Of a DNA stretch of 64,000 nucleotides, positions 52,462 to 63,186 are shown one piece after another. Numbering within the stretch: the stretch's first letter is position 1; each line of letters starts with the position of its first letter. The notes beneath the pieces were generated by a model. The model searched no databases, was not told the DNA's origin, and was given only the letters and a program-made list of their open reading frames with translations. Both the position numbers and the translations under genes were made by a program. Source of the DNA: Agroathelia rolfsii (Eukaryota > Basidiomycota > Agaricomycetes > Amylocorticiales > Amylocorticiaceae); assembly GCA_018343915.1 (NCBI GenBank), contig JABRWF010000006.1:1860001-1924000 (forward strand). Reading direction: 5' to 3'.

Positions 52462-52651
52462 GATAGCCTAGTCTAGAGAGAGGTTTTTCGGAGGATTGAG
52501 CCACAATGTCTGCAATCGGCGGACCAAACGTAGAATTTTCTTATAAGTGTTACCTACTCTGGCTTAGATAACTTTGAGAAGTTTAACTTTTGCCCGCCGA
52601 TCGCAGATATCTTCCGAAAAACCTCTCCCTGGGCTATATTAAGGCCCTATC
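52462..52651. repeat. 190-bp inverted repeat between SHQ1 and TRP2
   Basis: Arms at about 52462-52527 and 52592-52651 are imperfect reverse complements. The best matches are GAGAGGTTTTTCGGA (left, 52478 onward) against its complement ending at 52627, and TCTGCAATCGGCGG against TCTGCGATCGGCGG. About 64 bp lie between. It is either a short non-autonomous element or a promoter structure. No coding frame is present. Confidence 0.75.
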
Positions 52652-52679
52652 TCTTCTCGGAGTTCCAGCTAGTCGAGCC

Positions 52680-52686
52680 TGAGTCA
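52680..52686 (+). promoter_or_regulatory. Gcn4/CPC1-type site TGAGTCA
   Basis: A perfect TGAGTCA lies 34 bp before the TRP2 start codon. The general amino acid control factor of fungi (Gcn4/CPC1) binds this sequence at amino acid biosynthesis genes. Its closeness to the ATG suggests a short leader or a site at the transcription start. Confidence 0.6.
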
Positions 52687-52720
52687 TTCCACCAACACCG
52701 GCACTCTTCCCCAGTCCATC

Positions 52721-54536
52721 ATGGATCCACAAGTGCGTGATCAATCTCGAGAAGACTTCCAATGACCTAAGCTAGATGAAACCATAGAGTTTACAGGCAT
52801 TTCCGCCTCTGGAAACTATCCAGAAATTGATCTTGGACGAAAAGAGAGGGAACTGTGTCCCCATCTTCGTCGAGCTCCCTGCAGATCTCATTACGCCAGT
52901 TATGGCTTACTTACGCATAGCCAAACACTCCAAATATAGCTTTCTGCTCGAGTCTGTCATTGCGGGCGAAAATCTTGCTCGATATAGTTTCATTGGCGCA
53001 GGTGCATCTTCTGCTTATTTTGACTACTCAACTTCGTCACCGTATTAACGCGTTAACAGACCCTTTAAAAGTCTTAAAGACTGGCCCTGAAGAGGAAATA
53101 ACTGGCGACCCTATGGCGGCTCTGCAAAGGGAGCTTTCGACACATCAATATGTCAAAATACCCGAAGTACCCACTTTCACTGGCGGCGCCATTGGATATG
53201 TCGCGTTCGACTGTATTCACCACTTCGAGCCAAAGACTGCGAGATATTTACCAGATAACATCGGGATTCCTGAAACAGTGTTTATGCTTGTCGACACACT
53301 CCTCGTCTACGACCATCTATTTCAAAATATCAAGGTCGTCTCCCACGTATTCTGCCCAAATCAGACATCTGCAGACAACTTGTCGTTCATCTACTCTACT
53401 GCCGTATCCAAAGCGAGACGACTGGCGAAGACACTCCTTTCATCTGTCACACCCGAAATACAACAGCCACCGATCGTTCTCGGAGCAGACTCGGTGTCTG
53501 ATGTAGGCAAAGAAGGATACGAAGGCTTCGTTACGACTCTAAAGAAACATATTGTCGCCGGGGATATCATACAAGCAGTCCCATCTCAGAGACTGACCCG
53601 CAAAACAACATTACATCCGTTCAACGCATACAGGCACTTGCGCCAGATTAACCCCAGCCCATACATGTTCTACCTTGACTGCGGCGATATCCAAATCGTG
53701 GGAGCCAGTCCCGAGACCCTATGTAAAGTGGAATCAAACAAGGTATACAACCATGCCATTGCCGGAACGACAAAAAGGGGTAAAACGCCAGAAGGTGTGT
53801 TGCGAGTATATCTCCGCTGTCATACAATTATCTGATTTGATGCAATTCAATTCAAGAGGACCACCAGCTGGGGCAGGCACTGCTCAACTCCGAAAAGGAC
53901 CGAGCAGAGCACATTATGTTGGTCGATCTGGCACGCAACGATGTCAATAGGGTCTGCCGACCAGAAACCGTCAAAGTAGACCAGCTGATGCAGCTTGAGA
54001 AGTTTAGCCACGTTATTCACATAACATCGCAAGTTACAGGTATCTTGCGTGATGGAATGACACGGTATGTACGGCAGATTGCGTATCGGAGGGAAACTGT
54101 GTCCACTAACTTCATTCGTAGATTTGATGCATTTAGATCAATATTCCCGGCGGGAACAGTGTCTGGTGCGCCTAAAATTAAGGCCATTGAGATCATCCAG
54201 AGCCTAGAGAATCAACGTCGGGGAGTATATGCTGGCGCTGTCGGCCGGTTTGATTTCGCTAATGATGAAATGGACACCTGCATTGCGATTCGAACGATGG
54301 TCTTCAAGGATGGCACAGTATATCTGCAGTCCGGAGGCGGAATCGTGTACGACAGTGTAGAAGAGGACGAATACATCGAGACACTCAATAAGCTGAAAGG
54401 CAACGAAAAGGCGTTGGATGCTGCAGAAAGTGAGTTTTATAACGTGTTTCTAAACACCGAATCACTGACATCTGTGTATGTGAATACAGAATACTGGTAT
54501 GACATTCAGCAGGGAGCAAAACGATCGGAGAAGTGA
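52721..54536 (+). CDS. TRP2: Anthranilate synthase component I
   Basis: Converts chorismate to anthranilate, the first committed step of tryptophan synthesis, with ammonia from the component II glutaminase. Exons 52721-52732, 52797-53001, 53060-53794, 53857-54064, 54122-54429 and 54490-54536 give 504 aa. The first exon has only 12 nt (MDPQ). The N-terminal domain has [17 protein letters not shown], the tryptophan feedback site motif LLES with downstream SF. The chorismate-binding domain has [84 protein letters not shown] and GGIVYDS. It is monofunctional: no glutaminase domain is fused. A Gcn4-type site lies upstream. Confidence 0.95.
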
Positions 54537-54569
54537 CAAATAGGATTATATATCATTAGTAACTGTGTA

Positions 54570-55550
54570 TTATAGCATTTCTATGTTGCGCTCCAAAACC
54601 TGGAATTTCTCTCCTTGTCGCTGGCTGGCATCGATACCCTCACGTTCCAGTTCCATCTGTTCGCGAAGTGCCACACCTTCCCTGCCGGCAATGCTGAGCA
54701 TACCAGCAATAAGTTCTGCTGTCCGCGTGCTTTCGTCGTTGGCCGGAATTGGGTACATAACGATACGTGGGTCGACGTTAGAATCGACGATACCCATGGT
54801 GGGTACGTGCTCAATCGCACATTCACGAATGGCAGGCATGTTTGCCAGAGGATTGAGGAATACGACCAGGTCCGGAATGATGGCTTGTGTTCGTGTAGAC
54901 TCGAGACCAAACACCTGCATTTTGTTCGTCAAAGTACCAGGAAGCCAGCGCTCTCCAACATGGAAGCCCTGGTCACCCATACGCTCGGCCGCTTTTTGCA
55001 CAACCTTTCGCAAGTCTGGGCGGGTGCCAACAAAAACGACGTTACCGTCGCGTGCAGCAATTGCACGTAGAACATTGGCAGCACGTCGCAGGAGTGGTAG
55101 TGTTTGGTCGAGATCTATCATAGTAGTGCCGGCGCGAACACCATATGCATAGGGCATGAAGTTGGGGTTCATAAGAGAGGCATTATGTCCGAAGTGTGCC
55201 CCTGCCGCAACCAATGCAGACAGCGTAGCTTGCGAAGGCTTTGGCGGTCGGTGGAGAGTGTAGTGCGGCTGGAAGGTGTTTTTGCGATTCTGAGTAGAGC
55301 CCAGTGTATCGAAATGTTCAACTATAGCTGCTTCAGTCTTGGTCTATAGTGGAATGTGTTTGACCGACTGACCCAAGGTCTTTTGAGCGTGCCTACGCGA
55401 CTGGAACTCTGTCCATTCGCTCAGAGACTCCAGAGACTCCTCTTGCTGGCCATTGAAGGAGGAGACCTTTCTGAAAGGTCCAGCAGCTGATTTGCCAGCT
55501 ACTGGTGTTTTTGTAGCCCGCTTACAGGCATTTCTAGAGGCAGCGAACAT
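54570..55550 (-). CDS. MRP4: Mitochondrial small-subunit ribosomal protein uS2m
   Basis: Mitochondrial counterpart of bacterial S2. Two exons on the complement, 55550-55373 and 55321-54570, give 309 aa. The N-terminus (MFAASRNACKRATKTPVAGK) is basic and fits a mitochondrial presequence. The S2 core shows AGAHFGHNASLMNPNFMPYA, IDLDQTLPLLRRAANVLRAI, VVFVGTRPDLRK, RWLPGTLTN, PDLVVFLNP, TMGIVDSNVDPRIVMYPIPAN. An in-frame ATG at 55646 would add 32 residues across the likely promoter, so I prefer 55550. The donor is GTCAGT at 55372 of the complement. It is divergent from SSB over 176 bp. Confidence 0.92.
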
Positions 55551-55726
55551 GGATGGACGAGAGCAAGAGACAAGACCGGGGATGCACGTGATATGCGGGC
55601 CGAACCTTCTAAAATTGCCAATCAGTCTCGGCCTGATTTTTTTCACTTGCGCTTGGACATCCAGATCCCTTCACTCTCCCACCACCCTCCCTTCACTTTC
55701 ATCCTCACTCTCAACTAAAAAAAAAA
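55551..55726. promoter_or_regulatory. Shared promoter region of uS2m (-) and SSB Hsp70 (+)
   Basis: This 176-bp gap separates two translation-linked genes. It holds a CCAAT box at 55618-55622, a GAANNTTC unit at 55602-55609 that resembles a minimal heat-shock element, and a CT-rich tract followed by poly-A just before the SSB start codon. Confidence 0.45.
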
Positions 55727-57985
55727 ATGGCTGAAGATCTCTTCGAAGGTGCCATCGGCATTGATCTTGGCACTACCTACTCGTATGTATCTTCTAGCTA
55801 TTATCTTCTCCTAGTTTTTTCTACTGGAGCTGAGGCTAAATCGATATCCTAGATGTGTTGGTGTCATGCAAAATGACCGTGTCGAGATCATTGCCAACGA
55901 TCGTTAGTGCATGGTTTAAAAAAAAGTGCTAAGTACACCTGAATAACCAGTTTTCGCTTCTACAGAGGGCAACAGGACGACACCGTCCTACGTCGCTTTC
56001 TCATCTGAGGAGCGACTGATTGGCGACGCTGCAAAGAACCAGGCTGCGATGAACCCTCGCAACACCATTTTCGATGCTAAGCGTCTGATCGGTCGCCGCT
56101 TTGAGTGAGTTGTTTGTGGATTTTCTCCAAAGGAGCTCTGTTCTGATTTCCATGCGATATAGTGATCCAGATGTGAAAAAGGCATGGCCATACATACCGC
56201 CTCGTGTCGAGGAAGGATGCTTACGTACAATAAAAAAAATTCTAGGACATGACCCACTGGCCTTTCGAAGTCGTCGAGAAGGACGGCTCTCCTCTCATCA
56301 AGGTCACCTACCTTGGTGAGGAGAAGACTTTCAGCCCCCAGGAGATCTCCTCCATGGTCCTCTCCAAGATGAAGGACATCTCTGAGGCTAAGCTCGGCAA
56401 GACCGTCAAGAAGGCTGTTGTCACGTAAGTGCATACAACAATGTTCATCTTAGCCTCACATGCTCAACCTATTTGCCAGCGTGCCAGCTTACTTCAACGA
56501 CTCTCAGCGTCTCGCTACCAAGGATGCTGGTGCCATTGCCGGCCTTGATGTTCTCCGTATCATCAACGAGCCTACTGCTGCTGCCATTGCTTATGGTCTC
56601 GACCAGCAATCCAAGACGGAGAAGAACGTCCTTATCTTCGATCTTGGTGGAGGAACTTTCGATGTCTCCCTTCTGAACATTAGCGGTGGTGTCTTCGCCG
56701 TCAAGGCTACTGCTGGTGACACCCACTTGGGTGGTGAGGACTTCGACAACACCCTGTTGGAGCACTTTAAGAACGAGTTCAAGAGGAAGACCAAGTTCGA
56801 TATCTCTGAGGATGCTCGTGCTCTCCGCCGTCTCAGGAGTGCTTGCGAACGTGCCAAGCGTACACTTTCCAGTGTTACGCAGACCACTGTTGAAGTTGAC
56901 TCGCTCTTCCAGGTTAGTTGGTGACTTTGTAGCATTTGCCCATTGATTCTAACTACTTACCAGGGTGAGGACTTCTCTGCCAACATTACCCGTGCTCGTT
57001 TCGAAGAAATCAACGCTGCCCTCTTCAAATCTACGCTCGAGCCTGTCGACAAGGTTCTCAAGGACGCCAAGATGCCCCGCGAGAAGGTTGATGATATCGT
57101 TCTTGTTGGTGGTTCGACTCGTATCCCCAAGATCCAGTCCCTCGTGTCTGAGTACTTTGGTGGTCGCTCCTTGAACAAGTCCATCAACCCTGATGAAGCC
57201 GTTGCTTACGGTGCTGCCGTCCAAGCTGCCGTCCTCACCGGTCAAACCTCCGAGAAGACCCAGGATCTTCTTCTTCTCGATGTCGCTCCTCTGTCTCTCG
57301 GTGTTGCCATGCAGGGTGATGTCTTCGGTGTCGTCGTTCCTCGTAACACGCCCATTCCTACCAACAAGTCCAGGACATTCACCACGGTTGAGGATAACCA
57401 GACCACCGTTACTTTCCCCGTCTATGAGGGTGAACGCACCCAATGCCGTGATAACCGTCTGCTCGGTGAATTCGAGCTCACTGGCATTCCTCCCATGCCC
57501 CGTGGTCAGGCAGAGCTTGTTACCACCTTCGAGGTTGATGCCAACGGTCTCTTGAAGGTTTCTGCTATGGACCGTGCTTCTGGTCGCAAGGCATCCATCA
57601 GTAAGTTATTTCATAGATTTAGAGCAGTTATTTTTACTGAGATTCACTTACTATAGGCATCACCAACTCTGTTGGCCGTCTCTCTGCTGCTGAGATTGAT
57701 CAGATGATCAAGGACGCTGAGCAGTTCAAGCAGGCAGACAAGGACTTCTCTGCCCGCCATGATGCCAAATCCGACCTTGAGGCCTACGTCCACCAGGTCG
57801 AGAGCACTATCACCTCGCCTGAAATTGGCATGAAGCTCAAGCGTGGTGCCAAGGCTCAGGTTGAGGCTGAGCTCGCTCGTGCACTCGAGAAGCTTGAGAT
57901 CGAGGACTCTTCCGCGGATGAGCTCAGGAAGGCTCAGCTCGGCATCAAGCGCGCTCTCCAGAAGGCTACCGCTGGTCTCCGATAA
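55727..57985 (+). CDS. SSB1: Ribosome-associated Hsp70 (SSB type)
   Basis: Cytosolic Hsp70 that binds nascent chains at the ribosome with the RAC cochaperone. Eight exons (55727-55782, 55853-55902, 55966-56104, 56163-56181, 56246-56424, 56480-56912, 56964-57600, 57657-57985) give 613 aa, exactly the length of yeast Ssb1. Motifs: [74 protein letters not shown]. It lacks the C-terminal EEVD of stress Hsp70 and ends QKATAGLR, as SSB proteins do. Exon 4 has 19 nt and its downstream intron (56182-56245) begins GC; both are needed to encode DPDVKKDM. Codon use is strongly C/T-ending, as expected for high expression. Confidence 0.96.
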
Positions 57986-58529
57986 ACCAACCCTTCCACA
58001 TGGCCTTTTGAATTGGGGTGTCGAATTGCGGAGTTCACAGTTGGTTGATGGTCTTGACGTGTTATATGTATTTTCTTACCTGTTCTTATATGTTCTCAAC
58101 CTTTTCATGTTTCTTGTACGACCACGCCAAAAGCAGGCATTTCGTCCTGCCCTGTTTCCAAATGTCATTTTTCTCTTGTTTCTGCCTGTATTATCAACCT
58201 GATTGCTTCAATATTTTGGAACTTCGAATTATGATTGATGTGTGATTGTCTGTGGTATGGTAAAGTTTTCTTCACGTGCCATTTCTTGCAACACCTCAAA
58301 ATAAGCAAGATCTTATAGGTATGAAAAATAAACGTTGATAGTCCAACCGAACCTTTTTTTTAACTAAGATGGGATTGATAAAGGCGGAAGATTCAGTTGG
58401 TACAATTTAAACGGAAAGCCGTCCCATAAGAAATTTCTCGCCAAAAACCTCCCGCGCCGGAAGGGCAGTCCACCCAGCTCTCATGTCCACATCTATAACT
58501 ACAAAGGTGTAATGAATGGATGCGTACCA
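57986..58529. other. Convergent intergenic region, no gene seen
   Basis: T-rich 3' flank of SSB followed by the 3' flank of the RFC subunit gene; about 540 bp with no coding or RNA signal. Confidence 0.55.
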
Positions 58530-59938
58530 TTAGTCTTGCAGAGCTTTATGTATTTGTAAAGCGACTTCGAGGATCCAAAGCTCTTCATCGGCCCCATCGC
58601 AGAGGGCTTTATCTGCCTCCGCCATAATTAGGGCGCATGAAGCCTTTTGGCGTCCGGAAAGGGTAGGATTGTCTATTACTAGGTCGTGGAGCTATATTTC
58701 CAACGTAAGCATAGTGCTATAACTTTGAAAGAATGGAGTCGTCTTACTTGTGAAAGTGTTTGAGAGGCAGAGTATCCTTGCAGTATGAGATCCTTGACAC
58801 TCCTCTTGACAGCGTCGAATGTACTAGCTTTCTTTGACCGTGTATCCTCATCGACTTGCATCCCATCGCGGCTGGATATGTCAAGTCCCAGCGTTCTGCC
58901 GAAACTGATGACAACATCATCAGGCACTACCCCTGCGATTTCCTGCACGTCCGCTGAGGTTATCTCCGTTGGCGGGTCGCTGCTGGAAGACAATCGTTGT
59001 GCGCTTTGTAGGTATGTGATCGCACGCCGAAGATCCCCATTCGAAGTCGATATTAGAGTTCGGACCACATCTGGAGTGAGCGAGACTTTTTCAGCCGAAG
59101 CTATGTGCTCAAGGCGGGCAGATGTTGAGGATGAGTCTAATGGGGTGAAGCGGAACTTAGAGCACCGCGATGCAAGTGGCTCAATGATTCTAGAAGAAGA
59201 AGAAGAAGGTGAATAAGTATTAGACGCTTTTGTTGGTCTTACAAAATGGCGCTCGAATACCTTGTGACGTAGTTGCAAACAAGACAGAATCTAGTTATCC
59301 TTGCATATGTTTCCATTATACGTCTCAAAGCACCTTGAGCATCTTGTGTCATAGAGTCGGCTTCGTCGAGGATAATGATTTTATAAGGGGGGCAAGGGTA
59401 TGTTTGGCCATCCGAAGCTACCATTTGTGCGCGTGGCGTTTGACGAGCGAAATTCTTGATCTTTTCGCGTACTACAGCGATTCCTCGTTCGTCGGACGCA
59501 TTTAACTCAAGAACGCGATTCTTAAAGTTGTCTGGGCTATAAATTCGTCTCAATTGACACCCCTGTGAAGATTGTTTGATTGGTCCCACCCAAATAATTG
59601 TCTGGCGAGAGCAAGGATAGTAGATGTTTTCCCTGTACCAGGTGGCCCATAGAATAGCATGTGGGGAAGCTAGTTTGATTAGAGATTAAAATTTTTTGGG
59701 GGGGCGGCTCGAGCCTACATTGGCCGATGAAAGCGTTTTCCTGAGTACAGCAACAGTGTGCTCCTGAGCTGAGACATCGTCAATAGTTTTGGGTCGGCTG
59801 TATAGCAATGATGACTGAGTATCAAGCACACTGCCTCGACAAGTTTATTTACTATTTTTCAACCCAGGGCTGCAGCGCAGGTTCTATAGCACTCTTCTGC
59901 GCCGATGAGGATTTTGGTTGTATATTGAAGAAGGACAT
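58530..59938 (-). CDS. RFC2: Replication factor C small subunit (fungal Rfc2, human RFC4 type)
   Basis: AAA+ subunit of the clamp loader that puts PCNA on primer-template DNA. Exons on the complement 59938-59853, 59797-59719, 59669-59590, 59536-59261, 59189-58748 and 58691-58530 give 374 aa. Seen: [14 protein letters not shown], Walker A GPPGTGKT (residues 63-70), [28 protein letters not shown] with Walker B Asp139, [14 protein letters not shown] and the RFC box ASRCSKFRF with its arginine finger. The pattern [16 protein letters not shown] with PCPPYK matches yeast Rfc2/human RFC4 better than the other small subunits. The start at 59938 gives a short leader; an in-frame ATG at 60046 would extend into the promoter. 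It is divergent from the CAF-1 gene. Confidence 0.93.
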
Positions 59939-60090
59939 GACTCGATGACGCGGTCGAGTGTGATAATGGCCAGAGCGTGACAAGCGCGTTGCGTGGGATG
60001 ACTCGTGACACAGCGCGTTTGTCACGGAGTCACACCGTTCTGGCATAATTGCGCATCCTAAGGCTACATTCTCTCTTTATCCAGCCGGAG
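59939..60090. promoter_or_regulatory. Shared RFC/CAF-1 promoter with palindrome and AGCGCGTT repeats
   Basis: The 152-bp gap between the two starts has two copies of AGCGCGTT (59983-59990 and 60012-60019). The second sits in the 9-nt loop of a near-perfect palindrome: TGACTCGTGACA at 59999-60010 against TGTCACGGAGTCA at 60020-60032, which differ by one extra base. CGCG-cored elements are the binding type of the G1/S factor MBF, so S-phase co-regulation of both genes is plausible. Confidence 0.55.
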
Positions 60091-63062
60091 ATGTCTCCAA
60101 CCACAGGCGGGTCTTCTCCAATATAAGAAGGATCGCCTTGCTCAAAAAATTTGCTCAGATCATGCAACAACAACTCACACAACCACATCTAACAACGCCA
60201 ACGGGCAATCAGGCGCGTCAACATTTGGTGTTGCCCCAGTCTCATGCATCTGACAAGTACCAACAGGCGGCAACTCAGGTCAACCAGCGCTAACATATAC
60301 TGAAATCAAGAAAGGGAAATTACAACTCAAACAAAAGCCGATATCTTTCGACAAACTTTCAGAGACCCTGCAAGGTCTGTACGTGTTACCTTACGACCGA
60401 TGCGGCGCACCTCATCCGATATTTATGCTAGAAATTGTGGATTTTCGTCAAATGCTGGGACAAAGAATACAGAGGCAGGATGAGCCTCTTGGCTCGATTC
60501 CGGTAGAACACATGCCTCTGATAGCAAAACTTGTCAACGAAAGGTGCGCCATTTATCTCACTTGCATTGGCTCTCTCAAGACATCGCTTCTAGTGACAAA
60601 ACACCCGCCGCTCTCGTCAAGCAAATTAGACAACAGTTACTACCGGAAGAGGATGCAGATGAGGCAGAGTCTTCTGCTTCGCTCGCTCTTCCTGCAGCAG
60701 CTGTAGAAGCAGCTGTCAAGGATATTAGCATCCGCACAAATCACGGCTTGGAGAATATTAATATGCCAGGTGGTGGGAGAGCACCCGCCTCTCTAGCAGT
60801 CTGGAGATGGGAAATCAAAGCAAAACACAGGGATTGGCTGCCAAAGAGTATCCGTGAGAAAGCAGATGCCAGACTGGCGGAGAGGGTTGAAGTATGTTTT
60901 CCCGCTGTCAACAATATCAAACACATTCCTAACCATCCTCTCTCTAGGCCAAAAAGGAGTTTATTGAATTCTTCACCAAGGCTTCTGCAGAAGAGCGAGA
61001 TATGCTATGTGGCAACAAGTCTTCCGGGGCCTCGAACTCAGTAACGGACAAAGCAAAAGATAATGTCATGATGGATGAAGTGACCATGCGTCCGCCCTCG
61101 GACGACACTTCAATGGCTATTGATTTAACTGGCGATGACGACTCTGCTGTTGCGTTGGACCTCGTTACCACAGACAAAAACGAGAATCCTGGAGCTAACG
61201 AGGATGATATGGTTTGCACTCGACTTCAGCAACTTCAAAAGTATTGCAGCTAACCCAGTAGTACTCTTAGGCTGTCGACTCGTCCTCTACACCAAAAGCT
61301 GGTAGACCTAAGAAACCGATCGATCCCGAGAAACTGGCAAAGGTATACTATATTTTCTACTCTAAGAAGCAAAGGCCTGTTCTCATTCATTCATAGGAGA
61401 AAGAAAAACAGGAGAAGAAGGCTGCGAAGGTTGAAAAACAGCGCAAGGCCGACGAAGCCCAGAATAAATCGCGTACACTCATGGCGAACTTCTTTGGGAA
61501 GAAAGCAAAACCCTCAGAGCCTCTGGTTGCCAGTGGTCCCTCCTCCTCATCACCTTCCAAGAGTGGCCATCAGGCAACAAATGGGCCATCAGAATACGAA
61601 AAAACTTTCAAGCCTTTCGTTTCCAAAAAGAATATCGAAGTGGCGCCGACAAACTGGCTCAGATCAAGAAAGAGAGCCAAAAACAAGAGGAAAAGCCTAC
61701 ATTCGACGGAAAATGTGATTATTATCGATGTAGAGGATGGCACCGAACAGAGCACTAAGGATTCAGATATTGAAGAGCTTGAGCAGTCGTTCTCGAACAT
61801 ATGTAAGTGTTCTCTCCCTCTTATTGTATCATTGCTAACATTGAGTAACTAGATGATTTACAAAAATATTTCTGTTCTACTGCTCAACGTCGTCCCCGTC
61901 TAAACGTTTGTCGCGATACCATACGAACACTGTTGCATCAATTATCCATTGCCGAGCTATCGGATGATCCTGCGACCGTTCGCCGTATTCTTGACACCTT
62001 GCATAATCGTACCTTGCTACCTGCCAAAGTTTTCATCTTCGCAGAAGACGCCCGGCCAGGTTACCTTGGGACATGGACGCGTAGATCCTCAGTTATTACT
62101 AGTCGAAGGCCATTTGCTCGGGATATTACAGAACGAGATTATGGATATGATAGTGGCGAGGACTGGGAGGAGGAGCAGGGCGTAGAAGGAGATGAAGTAG
62201 ATGGTGCTGATGATGACGACGACGATGCAGGGGACGACGATGCCGATTCAGATGCTGATAGTTGGCTCGTTGACGACGATGAAGTGGAAACAGCGGATCC
62301 TTCAATGGAGGAGCCATCATCGGAATGGGAACTTGATTTCTTGACAAGGAGATCTCCTCCCCCTTTAAAAAGGAAGGGAGCGGCGCCGGAAGAGAAAAAG
62401 AAAGAAAAACGAAGGAAAGTGGTCGTTCCATTGGTACCGCTCACTCTAGGGCCAAGCTGGGAAGACGAAATAGGCTATTGTAAACTGGACGCATTCGAGG
62501 GGTACAAAATCCAATTATTCAATGGTAGGATCAAAAATAGTAATCGTTACAGCAAATTACGCTTACTTTCTTTACTCATAGATACACCATATCCCATCGA
62601 TCCTTTCACTTTCGTCTCTGTCGCAGCTCATGAAAAGGCGAAACATGTTCCAGGGCTGGCCGCTGATGGATTCGTTGTTCCTCCTCTCCCAGACCACCTT
62701 GTCGCTCCGAATTCATCAGCCATCCATGATCTATCGTCAGATACGAAGGCCGCCATTACGTCCAAGCAACCCCCATTAACACCTAAAACGCAGTTTCCAG
62801 ACAACTTACTCCCCATCCTACTGCGCAAGATCGAGTCATTGTCGACGGGCAATTTTGGGTTCATTGTCGAATCGATACATCAAGATCTCAAGGCGGAGAA
62901 AGTCAAGAAAAACGCTATTGAAGCCAAAGTACGTGAAGTTGGGGAAAAGAGCAAGGAGAAGAAAGTTTGGGTCGTGAAGGACATGTATAAAGTAAGTACG
63001 CTATGGGTTTGTGCTGGGATTGCTAATTGATTATCATCCAGGCGCTTGTTGTTCAGTCGTGA
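60091..63062 (+). CDS. Chromatin assembly factor 1 large subunit (CAF-1 p150/Cac1 type)
   Basis: Histone H3-H4 chaperone subunit that binds PCNA and deposits nucleosomes behind replication forks. Supported exons: one ending 60374, then 60432-60543, 60594-60891, 60948-61211, 61271-61342, 61397-61802, 61853-62991 and 63042-63062. The N-terminal part has LVNESDKTPAALVKQ. A basic KEKQEKKAAKVEKQRKADEA helix (KER-like) leads directly into SRTLMANFFGKK, which resembles the PCNA-binding box of yeast Cac1. The CAF1A signature is RPGYLGTWTRRSSVITSRRP, followed by YGYDSGEDWEEE and a long Asp/Glu stretch. A winged-helix-like C-terminus contains LLPILLRKIESLSTGNFGF. The 5' end is unresolved: the frame before 60256 meets a TGA, so the start at 60091 is only a candidate. 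Confidence 0.85.
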
Positions 63063-63186
63063 GAAACTAGTATATAATGTCCACTTTTTGCTGCTATGTA
63101 CATGGGAGATGACCTAGTTCTTGTTCATTATTGTATACTTCTTTATCGAGATGGGGTAATAGATTTTTTGCATCTTGCCGAACAAT

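Noticed and set aside
56460..57540. Long frames on the complement of SSB
   Set aside because: Typical antisense shadows of a highly biased Hsp70 coding sequence.
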